Source of the DNA: Aptenodytes patagonicus
Lineage: Eukaryota > Chordata > Aves > Sphenisciformes > Spheniscidae
DNA: 64,000 bases
NCBI RefSeq assembly: GCF_965638725.1
Contig: NC_134951.1
Location: forward strand, 104,865,811 to 104,929,810
Direction: 5' to 3'
In this document: positions 37,801 to 52,230 of the stretch, piece by piece
Numbering within the stretch: position 1 is the first letter of the stretch
Layout: the number at the start of each line of letters is the position of its first letter
The notes under the pieces: model-generated
The model's database searches: none
What the model saw: the letters and a program-made list of their open reading frames with translations, nothing else
Told to the model about the DNA's origin: nothing
Position numbers and translations under genes: made by a program

Positions 37801-40800
37801 CAGTATGAGAGAGTCTGGCAAACTGGAGAGACTCCAGGAGACTGCCGCTAACCACTGGGTGACTGGAGTACACAGCACATGAGAAGAGGCTTAGGAAATA
37901 TGTTTGTGTAGTCTGGGGAAACCTGAAGGGGACTCTTATTGCAGCCTTTCACTATATAAGGGGGTCTAAGAAAAGGAGATGGGTTCTTCAGGTGCACAGT
38001 GAAAGCACGTGAGTCAATGGGCGTGAGCTACATCAAGGGAAATCCTGACTGGCTGTAAGGAAGAAGTACTCACAGTGAGAGGGTTGTACCTTCACCACCT
38101 TCCTGTACGAACCGGTAGTGCCTGGAGAGGTCATGGCATCTCGGTCCTTGCAGAACTTGGTTGGTTGAGGTCCTGAGGAGCCTCCTGTGAAGATGGTGCT
38201 GCTCTGAAGTCTCTCAGAGCGCCAGAGGTTGCTCCCAACCTAAATCACTCTATAATAATGCCTATGTTAAATTTCCTAGCCAATTATTTTCAACACCTAG
38301 TAGTGGAGTTTCAGCTAAAGTCCAAACCTTGAATTTTGAATTGTACTAGTTTTAGAAAGACATAAAATTTTACAATTCAATCAATACAAAATTCAGGTGT
38401 TGTTTTATCTTTGATGTACACATTTTCATCTGGTGTGATAGTCATCTTGGCAAATAGAGACTTGGTATACAAAATCTCTGCCTTAAATTGAGAAAATTAA
38501 ACTTCATCAGGTGTTTCAGCTGCCTCTGTAAAACATCTGGCCATTCTGTTTGTGCTAAAGGTTTGAATGATTTAGATTTTAGGGCCACTAGGCGGTCCTT
38601 CTTGCTCAAGAAAATTCAAATGTTTTGTTGTATGTGCAATTTTAAAATTACTTCATCTTTCATTATTTCTCATTTTGCTTCAATTGCCTGAAATTATGAA
38701 AAGCTCTATGTCCCCAGGTGGGTTTTTTGTATTCTCAGATTGCATTTTGGACAAAGTATTATGTAGTTTTGTGTGCAAACTCACTTTAAACTGCTAAATA
38801 GGAGATCACATTCATAGTCAAGATGAAATAGAATTAATAATAATTTGTAGCTAAATCAAACTTAAATTTCAATTAACTATAAAAGTGTGGTGACCTTGCA
38901 TTATATTAAAATCAATTACTTTAAAGTAACATTTAAAGACTGTAAAATTTAAGAGGGTCATACCACTGAACCTTTGGGATTTGTGGGCTAACCAACACAA
39001 AACCAGTCTTTTCAGACTGAAATGCTAAATTAGCAGTTGACATCTTGCTGTCATGCAAAATATTTTCATATTATCAGTTTAGTTTCCTTCAATGACTAGG
39101 TTATTCAAAGCTGAGAGACTTCTTGGGAGTTGGAAAGACAGAAATACTTGTGTTCATTTGTTAATCTGTGAGTAAAAGCAAGGTGTCAATAGTGTATTAG
39201 TTCCACAGTTTTGAAGAGCACTAGGGAAAAGAAGAATCTGCCCAGGTCACGTGAAGATAATATTTCATGTGTTTAATAAATTGGTTAATTTAAAATATAA
39301 AAGATGCTTTCTTCAACTTTATTTTCAAAACATGTAGGTCACGATGTATTTTTATTTAACAGTTGATTTCCATCCAAAAACAGTTTGGAAAAAGAGTAAT
39401 AGATTAATCGCCTATTAAATAAGAAATATCATTCAGCATTTTCTAACAAAATAAAAAGGAAAAAACAAAAATCCTGAATGAATGCATGTTAAATTGTTTA
39501 AATTTGTTATGTAGCCTTGGGGTCAATAAAAAGTAAAACGACGATTAATATAAAGGCTTTATTTAGTGGAACACCATCATATTTTAGCATCTAAACAATT
39601 GAAAAATGATATCTTTCTTTAGAAAACAATAGGTAGCAATGCAAAATCCAAACCTAAAATTAGTATTTTATGATGAAATTTCAAGCTGGTTGATTTCACT
39701 GAGGGCAGTATATAATTAAAATCTAATGCTGCTCACTGTTCTTCTCTCAGTCATTTCTAGGTGAATCTTTATTTTATAACTAACTGTCTAGCATCTGTGT
39801 AGTGAAAAATTGTGGGTTTTTTTCAGTAATTTTTATTCTTCACTGCTGAATTGAGTAATAAGCGCTATATAATGTATTTCCACATTTTTGAGGTTGAAAG
39901 AATTTTCTTATCTAAAGCTTGTTTTAGTGTGTTGCAAAGTGTTTGGAGCCCAGCAGTGATTAATGCATATGGAGTAGATGTTTTGTGAGGGTTTGGAACT
40001 GTCTGTTTTGTATTTTCATGAGATTGCAGGGAACTGGCTATGAAAACCTAGGCAGTTCCCTTCAGTTCTGTATTCATATACATGCAGTCTTTTGTTGTCA
40101 GTGGAAGAAGGCTTAGAGGGCATTAAGGTATGGTTAAGATAGGCCATAGCTTGGTGTAGCTTGGAATTTTAAGGTTTGACTGTGGGGCATATCATTCCAA
40201 AATGTATTAATTCAAAAGAGCAGAGGATCGTGAATACTGTAAATGTATTCAATATAAAGTAACCATAATAAAAAAATCAACTCTTCCAATGATTTCTAGA
40301 TACCATTAAAAGAATCTCTTCAGCAGTTTGTAACTGCCCGTTCCTCCTTCTACAAGGCTTAGCACTAGCTTGTTTCATGTCCCATCCCTGTATCACATCT
40401 TCCTCTTTCAACACGGTTGACTGAATGTATTCTCCTTCCTTTGTGGATTACTTCATTGTCCTCACTAGGTATATTATGTGTTGGTGTTTTGTTTACTAGT
40501 AATTAAATGCTTTTTATTGAAAAGTAAACTAAAGCTTAATATTTCTAGCAACAATTTTGTTATTCTCATATAAATGTCTCAAATTCTGTACAGCTGTTTT
40601 TTTAATTAAAAAACTCTTAAGGAGAAATTCCAGGTAAACCCAGCCTTTAGTAACAGGCTTTCTCTTTTTTTACCATGGAAGATAATCATAACATTATTTT
40701 GGCATTCTGTTACGTTACAAATATTTTTGATATTTTGAGAATTCTTCTGTAGATGGTAGTTCCCTCAGAACAGGAAATTATGTTTTATACTTGGGAAATA

Positions 40801-41095
40801 TTAGTGTGGCTTCAGTTAATTTGCTTGTGTTTGTAATTTTATCTGTATAAATCCTGTGTAAAACTCTTCAAACTGCACCATCATTAGCAATATTAAGCCA
40901 AAGGTACATTTATTGTTTTCTCTAAAGGACATAATGTATAAATTGAAAACTTGTTAAATCAATCTTTTGCATTTTTATTAAATGACATGGTTTTACAGCT
41001 ATTTCTTTTACACTGTTTATAAGTCTATTATTAATTATTAAGAAGCCAAACACATTTTATGTGTTAATATTTTCTAATGATTTATTTCCACATAG
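28878..41095 (+). other. SYT14: SYT14 intron 1 (12.2 kb)
   Basis: It is bounded by GTAAGT at 28878 and the acceptor TTATTTCCACATAG ending at 41095, phase 1. The first 650 bp are CpG island; the rest is AT-rich. A decayed CR1 copy lies at 37.5-38.25 kb. I see no coding exon inside; frames are 114 codons or shorter and unbracketed. Confidence 0.8.
37480..38255 (+). mobile_element. Old, decayed CR1 LINE 3' region (sense to SYT14)
   Basis: The order of CR1 ORF2/3' segments is preserved but corrupted. It contains TTTGTGGGTGACACCAGATA-like (the FADDTKL region, about 37518), ACTTCAACAAGGGCAAATG (37622), a GACTCTTATTGCAGCCTTTC block (37930) matching the LIAAFQ region, CTGTAAGGAAGAAGTACTCACAGTGAGAGG (38055-38085), and a final GAGGTTGCTCCCAACCTAAA with a corrupted end near 38255. 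Many stops and indels show it is far older than the copies at 24.2 and 61.3 kb. The boundaries are approximate. Confidence 0.85.
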
Positions 41096-41143
41096 GTGGA
41101 GAACGAACTTGCGGTGTACATGAGCTAATCTGCATTAGAAAAG
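41096..41143 (+). CDS. SYT14: SYT14 coding exon 2 (48-nt small exon, luminal N-terminus)
   Basis: This short exon supplies residues 5-20 of synaptotagmin-14. It completes Gly5, encodes GERTCGVHELICIRK, and ends with the first base of Val21. It has a TTTATTTCCACATAG acceptor and a GTAAGC donor at 41144, phase 1 on both sides. The segment precedes the transmembrane helix and is expected to be luminal or extracellular. It carries two cysteines (residues 10 and 17), which may be oxidised or modified. The residue string matches the known SYT14 N-terminus very closely, so the call is firm although the exon is tiny. At 48 bp its omission would keep the frame, so skipping would give a protein lacking only part of the luminal tail. 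Confidence 0.92.
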
Positions 41144-44100
41144 GTAAGCAATGACTTGTGAAAGTGAACTTCTTAGCTTGTGAATAGTACTGGTGAGAAA
41201 TCTGCTACCAATGTTACGATCTTAACGTTTTCTGGATCTTAGTGGTGCATCTTTGTGTTGCAAAATCTTTTGATGCTGTCAATGAAAAAAAGAAAAAAAA
41301 AAAAAGAAATGTGAAATTCCAAAATAAAATTTGATTTTTCACAAGAAGGAAGAATGTGCTCTTCCAGTATTTGCTGAGTTACATGGAAGTTGTTACTGTT
41401 GTTCAACTGTGATAGGAAACCACAAAAACTTTGATCTTTGCCTTGTCCAGATATTTGTAGGATGATTTGATTTTTGGTAGTAATAGAAAGTTGTGAGGAT
41501 ATTTTAAAAAGCTGATGTAATGGACTGGCAATCTCTGTAGCCTGTGTTTTCAGTTGAGATCCTAATGACTCAAACTTCTTTGAAAACAACTGTATCAGTA
41601 ATGAAACCAGTAATTGATAGAGCATGAAACAGAGCTGTGCTCAAGAGAGGACTTTTATAGGTTTAAAGCTGAGTTACAATGACCAAAGTTGGAGTTTGAC
41701 AGTACAGCTCAGCTGATATGACTAGATACAGTTCTGTTTTCTGTCCCCTTTGCCAGCCCTGCACTCCTTTCTGCGGCATTGCAGGTTTAATCTCTGTGTT
41801 CTGATCTGAAAGCTAATCTTGACCAAAAACAAAAAAAAAGTTTCTTCAAGGATTAGTTCCTTCAACTGACTCACCGTTAGGTCAGAAGAGTCTCGGTGCT
41901 TTCAAGAGGAAAGGAGTAAGAAAGTGCAGTGGGAGAAGAGGAGGGCTGCAAGACTCTTTTGACAACAACGAAGTGTTAGACTGGCTCAGTAGTATTGTCA
42001 AACCACATCATACTTGGTAGGAAGAAACTTTGTTTGGCCTCTGTATAGAGCTTAGTTTCCATTGCATTCACTTAAAGGTTTTAGTAAAACCAGGGGTTTT
42101 TTTGAAACATTTACGTAATGTCTCCTAACCTCAGAATTAAGTCTACCGGTTTAGGTGAAAAATAGCTTTACGGTCACAAGTCACCTTTCCAAATTTTTAT
42201 TAAAAGAATAATTGAGTGTTGTGTGTGGTTTGACAGTATTGTAATTAAAAACAATTTTCTGCTTTTTTAAACAGTGAATCATTTCATTCTTGCTTTTTTT
42301 ATTACTTCTTTCCATTTGGGGGGGTACTTTTTCCTTTTTATGTTTTGGTGGTTTTTTTGTTTTGCTTTGGGTTTTTTTTATTTTTAAGCTTTATTGCTGT
42401 CTCTGTTTTTCCTTTGATGGATAAGTCGGTACACACAGTGCTCTGTATTCCTTCTGTAAAAGGCTCTGTTTTTCTTTCTGAATTATGAAACTCACTGGAA
42501 GTTCAGGAAGCCTACTGATAAAGTTTCAAAATCTATTAATCTTGCTAATCCCTATTTATTTCAAGGTACTGCAGTGATTTTAAGAAAAACAATTTTTCTG
42601 CGTTCTTGGAGGCAGTGCTGTATGGTTTTTAATGTTATTGCTGGGAAGCTAAATTGAAAAGACATGCTTTTTTTTGAGGTTCTATGTTATGTTTGAACAT
42701 TAGGTTCTAAGCTCTGTTTGTCATTGATATGATATTATAAACATTTTTTTTAATAACAGTTGCATGGAACCTGTGTTTTAGCATTGATGGTTATAAATTA
42801 GCCTAGGGATAAATGTGATGAAAGGAGAAGTATCCTCTTAGTGCCATTTATACCTGCAATATGTGGGATTCCTTTTTTTTCATGAGTTTCCATGTGTATT
42901 CTAACCTTGCGTCCCCCTATGCCCAGCCATGTTACTGACAAATTTCTTGCAGTGTGTGGAGCGGGTGCATTCTTGTCTGTCCTATCTCCCTACTTGAGGT
43001 GTACATATAAAGCAGAAGGTGCTTACCGTCGTACTACAAATCTTCCAGCCGTGTAGTGTTTTGGTTACTTTATCTAAGACTTTACATCATCTGACATGCA
43101 TTCAAGATGTTTTTATTGTCTGACTAATGGCCAGGCTCTTAAGGATTACTTTATTTGCCAGTTGTCCAGGCCTGCTTGCTTACCAGGATCAGAGTGCATG
43201 CTCAAGATGGATTGTCCTCCTCAGAATAGGAAGGCCTTTCCAAGCTGAGAATTCCTGGCTGCCAGCAGTCTGGAGCTGGTCAAATCAGACCTTCCAGCTC
43301 TGTCCTTAATGCCCCTGGGTACTCATTTCAAGCTTACACAGGATCGAGCTGAAAAGTTTTGTGGTGTAGAGGTCTTCCCCTTTACCATCTCTTGGCTGTG
43401 CCGTGAAAGCCAAGCCTTTTTCAGTCCGTGAGCTCACTGTGGAAGTTTGATGGACAAACTACGTATTCACATTGACACATAGATAATTCCCTGTAGTCCT
43501 GTCTGGTGCTAGGTAAGTTTGCACTGTCCCCCTCTCCTTTTTCACTGGTGTCTGTATGACTGTGGCACCAGGAGAGTACACCCTGGCACTCCTAGCATTC
43601 ATTCACTCATTTTCATCGAATGCTATCTATGAGGCTTTGAGAGTTGGTGCGGTGTTTGACAAAATGGTTCTGCATTTGCTATTTGCATGAAATCCTCCGA
43701 TGCTTTCTGCCAGGTGACGGTAGCTAGAGTGCCCGTGTGGAACCTCTGAAAGAAAGATTAGTAGTAAATAGCCAGTGTAAGTCACTAGAGTTCTTAGAGA
43801 CGTTCAGTGTACCTTTGTGCTTTCCTTGTCTGTCCATCTTTCTCGTAGTCCTTCCAAATTCGTTGTTGAGAAGCAACTAATATGATAAACAGTGATGTTC
43901 CATCTTGTTTGTCCTGTTCTGAATAAGGAAAAGGGAAAAGCCAGCAAGCAAGCACGTGTCTTCTATGAATAATGCAAAGGAAAACTTTCTGGTTTCAAGT
44001 GATGGAGTGTAATTAGAATTTATATGGGGATTATACGACTTGAACACCTGTTGCTGGTGATTAATTTTTCTTTCTGGTTAGCAAAGTAACACATTCCTAA

Positions 44101-47100
44101 ATTGTCTTTTTCTTGCCTGCCCGTTCATTTTTGCTAGGAAAGTAGGAACCTTGGGGTATCAGATGATGGAATGTGGAAAGGGACCAGAAAGGTCTGCAAG
44201 GCTATGTGTGACCATACCATTTAGCTCAAATTATTTAATGAAAACTTCTTATCTATATATGAAGGCATAACTGTAAAAACAAAAACCAAAGCTTAAAAAG
44301 GAAATGTCTGCTCTAAGAATATTCAGCTGCTACAATGAAAATAATTTGAAACCTCACTTTTCTTTTTTTTTTTTTAAGTTTTGCATTTCTCAAATTAGCC
44401 AAAAACATGGAGGGTTTTTTTTTATGTTCGTTATCTTCAGTTCTTTAGGTACTCTAGGCTGCAGTACGGGGGACTGCAAACAGTTGTGTTTTCATTTAAA
44501 ACAGCTGCATTTTCATTTAAAAGCATCGTTAAAGCATCTTTGTTGTTAACAATCCTTCCACTGAAATAAATAAAACTAATTTGGTTTGTAGATTTATTTT
44601 TAGCTTTCTAAGACTCAAAGATTTGCAAGTACCAGTTATAATGCTTATTGAATATCTGAGATTATCTGAATTCTAGTGTAAATATGATACCAATACAGTA
44701 TCAATACAGAACTCAGATTTGCTAACCAAAGGTGTAGCAATTGTCTAGCACAGGCCCTGGTCCCATGTCGCATAATGTTGTTACAGCTTCATAGCTGCCC
44801 AAGATAGACTGTGGTGGGTTCACTTCTAGTCTGCACAAGGTACCGTACTTTTATAGTGTTTTGCTTGTTGAGTTTCCTTTCAGCAGATTCATACATTTTT
44901 GAGAAGAATCTGTGAAGAGCTGATCAGGAGTAAGAAGACTGATAGGCTTTTCTGGAAAGCCGTAAAAACTAATTGTACGTATTTTTAAATAGAGGCTTCT
45001 TCTAAATGTGTAAATATAGGGGGAGCGTCCTGAAAATACGCATATTTTGTGGCCGTTATATAACATCTAATAGCTGCAAAATACAGAACAAGTCACTTTC
45101 CAGCTTTAGAAAAGAACTTTAAAGAAATATGATCAGTTATTACAGAAGTTCAGTAATACAGCACTGAAATTTGAGACTCCTGTGTTTAACATAGCTAAGT
45201 GGTTGAACCGTTTGTGTTTTGTATTTACACATTGCTGAATTCTGGAAATTGGAAAAAGGAAAAAGATATTTTTGCTTTTATTATAAATGACCTTCTTGTT
45301 TACTTGTATTATTTAATGCACATTTATTTTATGTACACACACATATTCAAATGCTTATTTTTGTCTGACAATACAAATTGAAGACTTGGCTAAGGAAAGA
45401 AGAGTCCTGCTTAGTTTAGTTAGTAGTGACTGAGTCATTTCATTCAGTCACTTAAGGTTCTTGACAGCAGAAGAAGGTGACAGGGTTTTTCGGAAATTAC
45501 TCAGTGAAAGCTTTGCTTTTTTGCTGGCTATTTTCCTAACACAGAGATGTTTTTGAGAGAGTCGTGGGAGTTGCATTAGGTTGTTCCTTTGGTTATTTGC
45601 TATGGACATAAAAGAACTTAGGGAACTTAAGATCAGACTTCAGAAAAACGTATCTTTTTTAGCTGTGTAGTGCACTGTAGCTAGGCTGCTAGTCTAACTT
45701 GGAATTGGCTGTTGTTAGATGTACTGATATTTTAATTATGGCTGTTTTCAGGTTTTGTTTGTACAGATGAGACAGACTTGTGATGAGTATTTACGATACT
45801 GAGCTGTAACTGAAGAAAAATCCTCTTTAATATATTCTGATATGTATAATACTGTACGACGTGGAAGTGGCATTAAAGCAGAAAATGCATGGCCATATTA
45901 TTTTTAGGTCTCTTTCACCTTTCAATATTCATTTGTGTATTTTTGAAGTAATGCAAAGTGATACTTCTAACTCAGCAATGTATTTTGTATTTAATTCATG
46001 GAAATGTAGATTGAGTATCTGAGTAAGGTTTGAGTTGCGCAGATTTTTAAAAATAATTTTTAAGCCCTTTTTTCTTTTGCAAGATGTTCTTTTCTATCTA
46101 TTGTTGTGGCAGTCTCGCAAACAAAGGAAATTATTCGGCAAACTGCCTTTGTGACTAATAATGGAACAGAAGTTCCATTTGCTCTTTAATATGCAAAAGA
46201 AAGAAGTTGCAAAAAGACAATGTCTTTGGCTGACAATGAAAAATGTAACTTTTAATAATAATTTTGAAAAGATAAGAAGGTATGAATTTTTGTTTTGTCA
46301 GAAGTATATTTTAAGTAGAACTATGTCCTCTTTAATGTTCTGGTCAACTATCCTTATCCATTTGCATGTATCTGAATGTTAAGTTGCCAACTGCATTTAA
46401 TTCAAATGGAAAAAATCATATTTATTCATGAGTTTCATTTTACAAGCAGAAACATTATTTTATTGAAAGTCAACTGCATCTGATGTTCAAGTTATTGCAG
46501 TTTTTATGATAGTCTACACTAAGCTAGTGCCTCTGAAAAAGAAACAAAATAATTTTTCCCCTTTCTCTTTGCTGTCATCCGGTTGGTAGAACTTCTTGGT
46601 CTTCGTCAAGCGAAAGGTGATGCCACAGATAGTAGCAAATTTCTTTAAATTAGGTAACCTCACATTAATGTAAAACATAATACATGTTGTTTCTACTCAT
46701 TTAAGGGTTCAGATGCGGACAGTACAAAGTGAAGTGCATTTTCTCTTTTTACAGAGATAGGAATAAAAACTCTTCATTAAAAAGTATACACAATTAAAGC
46801 TACTTTTATAATATATGCAGAAAATAGTAATTAATCTGTTCATAATTGTGCACTAATTAATTTTAAATAGACAAATACATATTTTTTTTCCAGGCTAGAA
46901 GAAATTTTATGTCCTTTATTCCATGAATACTAAACTTAATAGATCTGGGAGATATTATAAAAGTATGGCTACATATTAAAAAAATGAAAGTAATAATGTT
47001 AGAATTAACAACACCGGAATGTATACCAAATTTTGCACTCTCTTGGAAAGCTAATCTGTATTTATACATTTTGGACTAGAGAAAATTTAATATGAAGTAA

Positions 47101-50100
47101 ATATTTTTCTTTGAGATTGTTGATGCCTATACAGGAAGCAAAGTTATGTTTCTGTGTGTTCTCCTGTGTTTGGAGTCTTCTGGAAAGCAGCATCTACTGG
47201 GGTCACTTAACTCCAACTATTGTACTACCTTTTCTTCCGTAGCAATTTTTGTGTGTAAGACCTTTACTGTATCCGAACCCTGGCATTTCTTCACTTAAAA
47301 TGTTCACATAATCATTTTTACTGCACAGTACTTTGCTATGTGTCCTAGTTAATCACTGTGCTGTTCGGAAATCTGGATTCTGGATTGTCTCACACTTCGT
47401 TGTTAATTGTAGTGGCTGATACGAAAAATGTGGTTTTAAAAGATTTTTATTACATAGTTGTTTTTTTTTTTTCTCCCAGTAATGGAGAGCTGCTTTGTAG
47501 TAGCTATGAACTTTTAAACCGCAAGCCTCTAGACCCCTGCAGGTCTTTAATACTTTTGCACTGGGAGTATTATTTGCGAGTGCCATTAAAAATCTATAAT
47601 CACTGCTGTTCTGTTACCCACTGTGTGGAGAATACAGTCGTGTAATATGCTATGTAATTGCAACGGATTATTGGGATTTGGAGGTAATCAAGATGATTCC
47701 ATGATCTATGTCTATTCCAAGTAGCAATGTGATGTTTCCTTCACTGTTTCTTTTCAGAGATTTCTGTTGTAAGATACTACTTAATGGGAGATGAATTCCA
47801 TATTAGAGTGAAAAGACATTGAGGGACTGGTAAATCAGCAGGGGTGGCACACTGACAACTTCCTCAGCCTATAAGGATTTAGGAATTAAAAGATTTCTGT
47901 CAAAAGTTTAAATCTTCATCTCAAAGTATGGCTTCTGTTATTCCTAAATTCTTTGTTAGATCAGTGATATTTTGGAACCCAGGGTCCTCTTTTTCCTATA
48001 ATTAAGTTTATCTCCAAAAGACTGTTTCAGCATGCTATTTTAAAAGAAAGGGAAAGGAATCATGTAAATGACGAACTGCAGAGGCAGTACTAGAGTTGAT
48101 ACAAGTATTTTTGTGCAGTTATGTATGTGATTAGTTAACTTGCTGAACCAAGACCTTCTTAACACAAACTATGATTTATGAAGTATATTGAACTCTATTT
48201 GATGTAAATATTTAGTCAAGTAATTTAATTGCTCATAATAAAATTAAATAAATTTAATTTTTTAATTAAAATACATTCTAGACTTTCTTCCTGTGTGAAG
48301 GAAGTCCTGGAACCTAGATGTTAAAACGTATTTTTTCTTATTAGTCCTTGTAATTAGATGTTAAGGAAACAAGGGGGAAAAAAACCTCCTGATTTATCTC
48401 TGTAGCAGTGCAGATTATCCTTCAGCCAGTGTGAAGGGACATAAACCAAATGATGAAAAAAGTTGCTATTATTCCTGATGACTTTCCACGGGAATAAAAG
48501 TGACTCTGGAGTTAGACAAGTGTAGCTGTTGTGATACAGTAATTCCAGTAAATTTTTTCATGTAAACAGGCACACTTATTATTTAATGTTAGGTATATGA
48601 CATTTTTTATAAATTAACCTTTAAATTGCATCATGCATCATGTACCACTTCAGATAATGTAAGTTTTCTGTTTTTCCCAGTATTACTTTGAAAGTTTCAT
48701 AAATAGAATTTTTAAAGGGCATTGTTATTCCAGATAGAAAGGTAAATAAGCACTTTCATCCTGATTTCATTCTGTCAGTCTTTCAAAACTTCTGAAGGGT
48801 TCATGTTACTAAAAATGGTTAATAATTTTCTTATTTAGGAAATGCTCTTTTCAGTTCTGCATTGAAATTCAATTGTTACTTCATGTTTATGTTCATTTAA
48901 AATTGCGTGTCACTCCGGGTAATATACTGGATATAGGTGTTTAAAGCATTGAAATACAGGTAGCTCATGTTGTACATGCTTGTAATTTGTACCGGAGAGT
49001 GTGTAAACTTGCTGTATAACAAAGTGCAAGATGCAGGAGAAACAAACACGTACGGAGGAACATCATAAGACTAGCAGTATAATGTGTATTTAACATAATG
49101 CTGACATAAGCTGACAAATTTAGCCATTAGTAGTGGGCTAAGTTAAGAAGTCTGTGCTGCAGAAGAAAGGAAAAATACAAGTTTGAATTGAAGGGGGCAG
49201 CATCTTTATACAGAAAAGTTTCAATTTTCATGTTATCTAAATGTAGTTAAAAAATTAAGAACATTAATAGATGAGATTTAATTGCGCATTTTAAATTGAG
49301 CTAAAATACTTTTCCTGATGCCTGTTTTGGCAAAACAGAAAAGAAATAGGTAAATTTGTAGAAAGGAATTATGTAGTTCCAATGGTTTTATATGAGAGAA
49401 AGACAAAAGATGAATACAAAATCAAACAGGAAGCATAGGAAATACATTTGGAATTTTGTCTTTTGACATGCTTAATAAAACGTTTAGAGGGAATTTAGAG
49501 TTCATTGTCATTGATTTCTAGCAGAAACATCAGCTAGTCAATTTTTGTGGTAAAGTTGCTTCTGGTTTTTGTATGGGAAAGTATTCTAATAGTAATGTCA
49601 GCTGCCACATAGAGTTTATCTTGTTTGTGAAACAGTGCAGGTAGTCAAGAATTTAATTTTTTTAAGTCTTCTAACACAACAGTGGATAAAATATTGCCCT
49701 CTGTCAGTGTAGCATTTTGTCTAGGTAAACTACGTTCTATTCACTTGTGATTGCTTCTTCAACTACTCCAGCAAACAGGAAGATGATAATTCTGCTAAAC
49801 TGTTGTGAAACTTTGTGTATTGAGTTTACCTTGTCAAATAAAAGCTGTTTAGAAAGAGCACAAAATCTTAGGTAGTCTTCAAGTTCAATTACTTACTTCT
49901 AGAGAAGAGACCAGCCTATGTAATTAGTCATAAAAGAAAAACATATTTACATGTAAACTGACAACGTATGAAAGTACAGTTCTTATTCCTGTTGAGTAAT
50001 CAGACCAAAGTATTTTACTTCCGAGCTGACTCTGAGGTATAGAGGGTTTTGTTTGTTTGGGTTTTTTCCATTATGACATGAGCTGTCTGTGAGAAATACA

Positions 50101-50717
50101 TATGTGCTGTTTGGAGATAAATAATTCAAGCATGGAGAAAAGGCAATCAAGGCATGAATCTTATTTTGTGGTTCAGTAACCTGTTCAGCTTTCTGAAAAT
50201 ATGTTAATGTCTCATGCAAGTGGGAAAGTTGGTATGAAGTGACAAGCAGCAGTGAATAGCATTTGAATGAAAATATTTTTGAGCTGGACAGCACAGGTTA
50301 TTTTCATGTAATGTCAAGATGTAATGGTGTAACAGCTAATAACAATAAATAATTATTCTTCAGGACTAAATACAAAACAGTCCTGTTTATTTAAAAGGCT
50401 AAAATATCTTAGATCAAGTTGTAAAAAAATTAAGACAAATAGAATGGGTTATAAATTAAAAACAAGCTTACATTTTTTCATTTCGAATGTTTTTGTGCTA
50501 GGATCTTAAAGGTAATTGAGGTTCTTTGGATCATACCCCTAGTTACTTAATTTGTGCACAGAAGAGATAGTATTGCATTTGTAAATGAATAATTAAAACA
50601 TCACTAAGATAGCTAGTAATGTACAAAGCCACATAGTTAAGTGAGCAGTATGATGTGGAGTGTGAGAGCTCCAAAAATAACTGACTGGATATTAAATATA
50701 ATTGGGGGGGTAGATAC

Positions 50718-50774
50718 ATATTAAAAACATTAAATGCTTTTTAATTTAATATTAAAAACATTAAATGCTTTTTA
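50718..50774. repeat. 26-bp perfect direct duplication (31-bp period)
   Basis: A 26-base unit, starting ATATTAAAAACATTAAATGC and continuing to TTTTTA, occurs at 50718-50743 and again at 50749-50774 with no mismatch. This suggests a recent tandem duplication. Confidence 0.9.
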
Positions 50775-52116
50775 GTATGTCTGAGGGTTTTTGTTGTTTT
50801 GCTGACATTTACTTAAAGATGCCATTATTCTCTGAAGAGTTTGAAACATCTTTTGGAAAAGAAAAATTTTTTAGTAACAGGGAAGTTATTTGAGAAAGAG
50901 ATGCTAATTTGATATTTAAGATGAAGAGATGGTAAGTTTCTATGTTCTAATAATTCCAATTCTAGTGATGGTAATAATAAAAGTGAATTACAGTGATGTT
51001 AACGTAATACTTCTGTAATGAGTATAACTTTCTATGTCATTTCCATAGCCAGCAATTCAATTAGTCTTTATAACTTTGTAGTAAGACATTTGTTCTTTTA
51101 GTATTTCTAAAACTGTGTTATATTATTATGAATTTCAAACATTCATTGTTGTTTTTCTTAAGAACTGAGGATAATTATGAGGTTTATAAAAGTAGGACAT
51201 TTGAATTTGAAATATGACTATGAGAAAGTGTTGCCTTTCTACTGGTTTGTGATTGTAGAAGAAACCACTGGGAACCTCTGAGAGTTTTTAAAATGCTTTT
51301 CGTGGTACAATTAATGCCTAAACCAATCAGAATTTATGACAATGTGTTTTGAATCAAAATAATTCTGGTGTTGAATGTGGCACAGATATATTTTATATGC
51401 AAAAAAGTACTTTTTTTTTTTAACTGCTTGATGCTTCAACTGTGAGAAACTAACTGAAGGATTAATGTGAAGTATAAAACCTTTATTCATAGATGGGAAT
51501 CTGTACACATTTACATGTGGAAAATTGAAGTACAATTTTATTTTGGTTTTTTTCTGGCTTTATAATGGTAATACATCAAAGGATTTTAACTTGGTAATAG
51601 GCTTAATCTGTGAACGAGCGTTCTAAGATTCTTTACATGGATGCAAATTGATACGGGAATATAATTTTCAAGTCCTATGTTCGCACTGAATTACATAAAT
51701 AATTAATTAGTCTTGCTGCAGCTAAAGTTTCATTCTTTTTGAAGGTATCAGCCAATGTTTTTTTTCACTCCAGAAAGATGTCATCAGATACTGTGTTTCC
51801 ATAGAGAACTATACAGTTTGCATACAGTGCCTTTTTTAACCGATTAGTATCCAGGAAGTACTCAAGAAAAAAACGGCAGTATTGTGTTTTCAAGTTACTT
51901 TTAGGTTGTGGTTAACTTCCTTAAGCACATATTTTGATGGATCAAAGCAGCTTTGATTGCTGAACAATATAAACATAAGAAAAAAAATTAAGAATTTAAA
52001 CCTACAATTTTAAAAGATCAAATGTGAAATACTTGAGAGTGCACTTTTCTCTGAAGATGTTGTACAGTTAATCTATCCTATTAAAAGAAAACATTCACTG
52101 TCCTTTATTGTGAACC

Positions 52117-52230
52117 ATAGAATGATTGGAATTCAGTTCAATCTCCTGCTCAAAGCAGCATTGACACTAAATCCAGGCAAAGTTGTTTAGGACAGCCTGC
52201 TCCAATAATAAAGCAATTATCCTCATAGAT
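52117..52230 (-). mobile_element. Old CR1 3'-end fragment, antisense to SYT14
   Basis: Read on the minus strand, this is the terminal part of a CR1. On the + strand it shows CCATAGAATGATTGG, then TTCAATCTCCTGCTCAAAGC, then AGCCTGCTCCAATAAT, matching the antisense order of the CR1 3' UTR and ORF2 end. Homology fades after about 52230. The following 400 bp are not assigned. Confidence 0.65.

Noticed and set aside
38583..38598. CCACTAGGCGG, resembling a CTCF core
   Set aside because: The right half departs from the CTCF consensus and one short match is expected by chance in 64 kb.
41239..41625. 128-codon minus-strand frame just downstream of exon 2
   Set aside because: It is antisense within intron 2, includes a poly-Phe run from an A-rich tract, and is not recognised.
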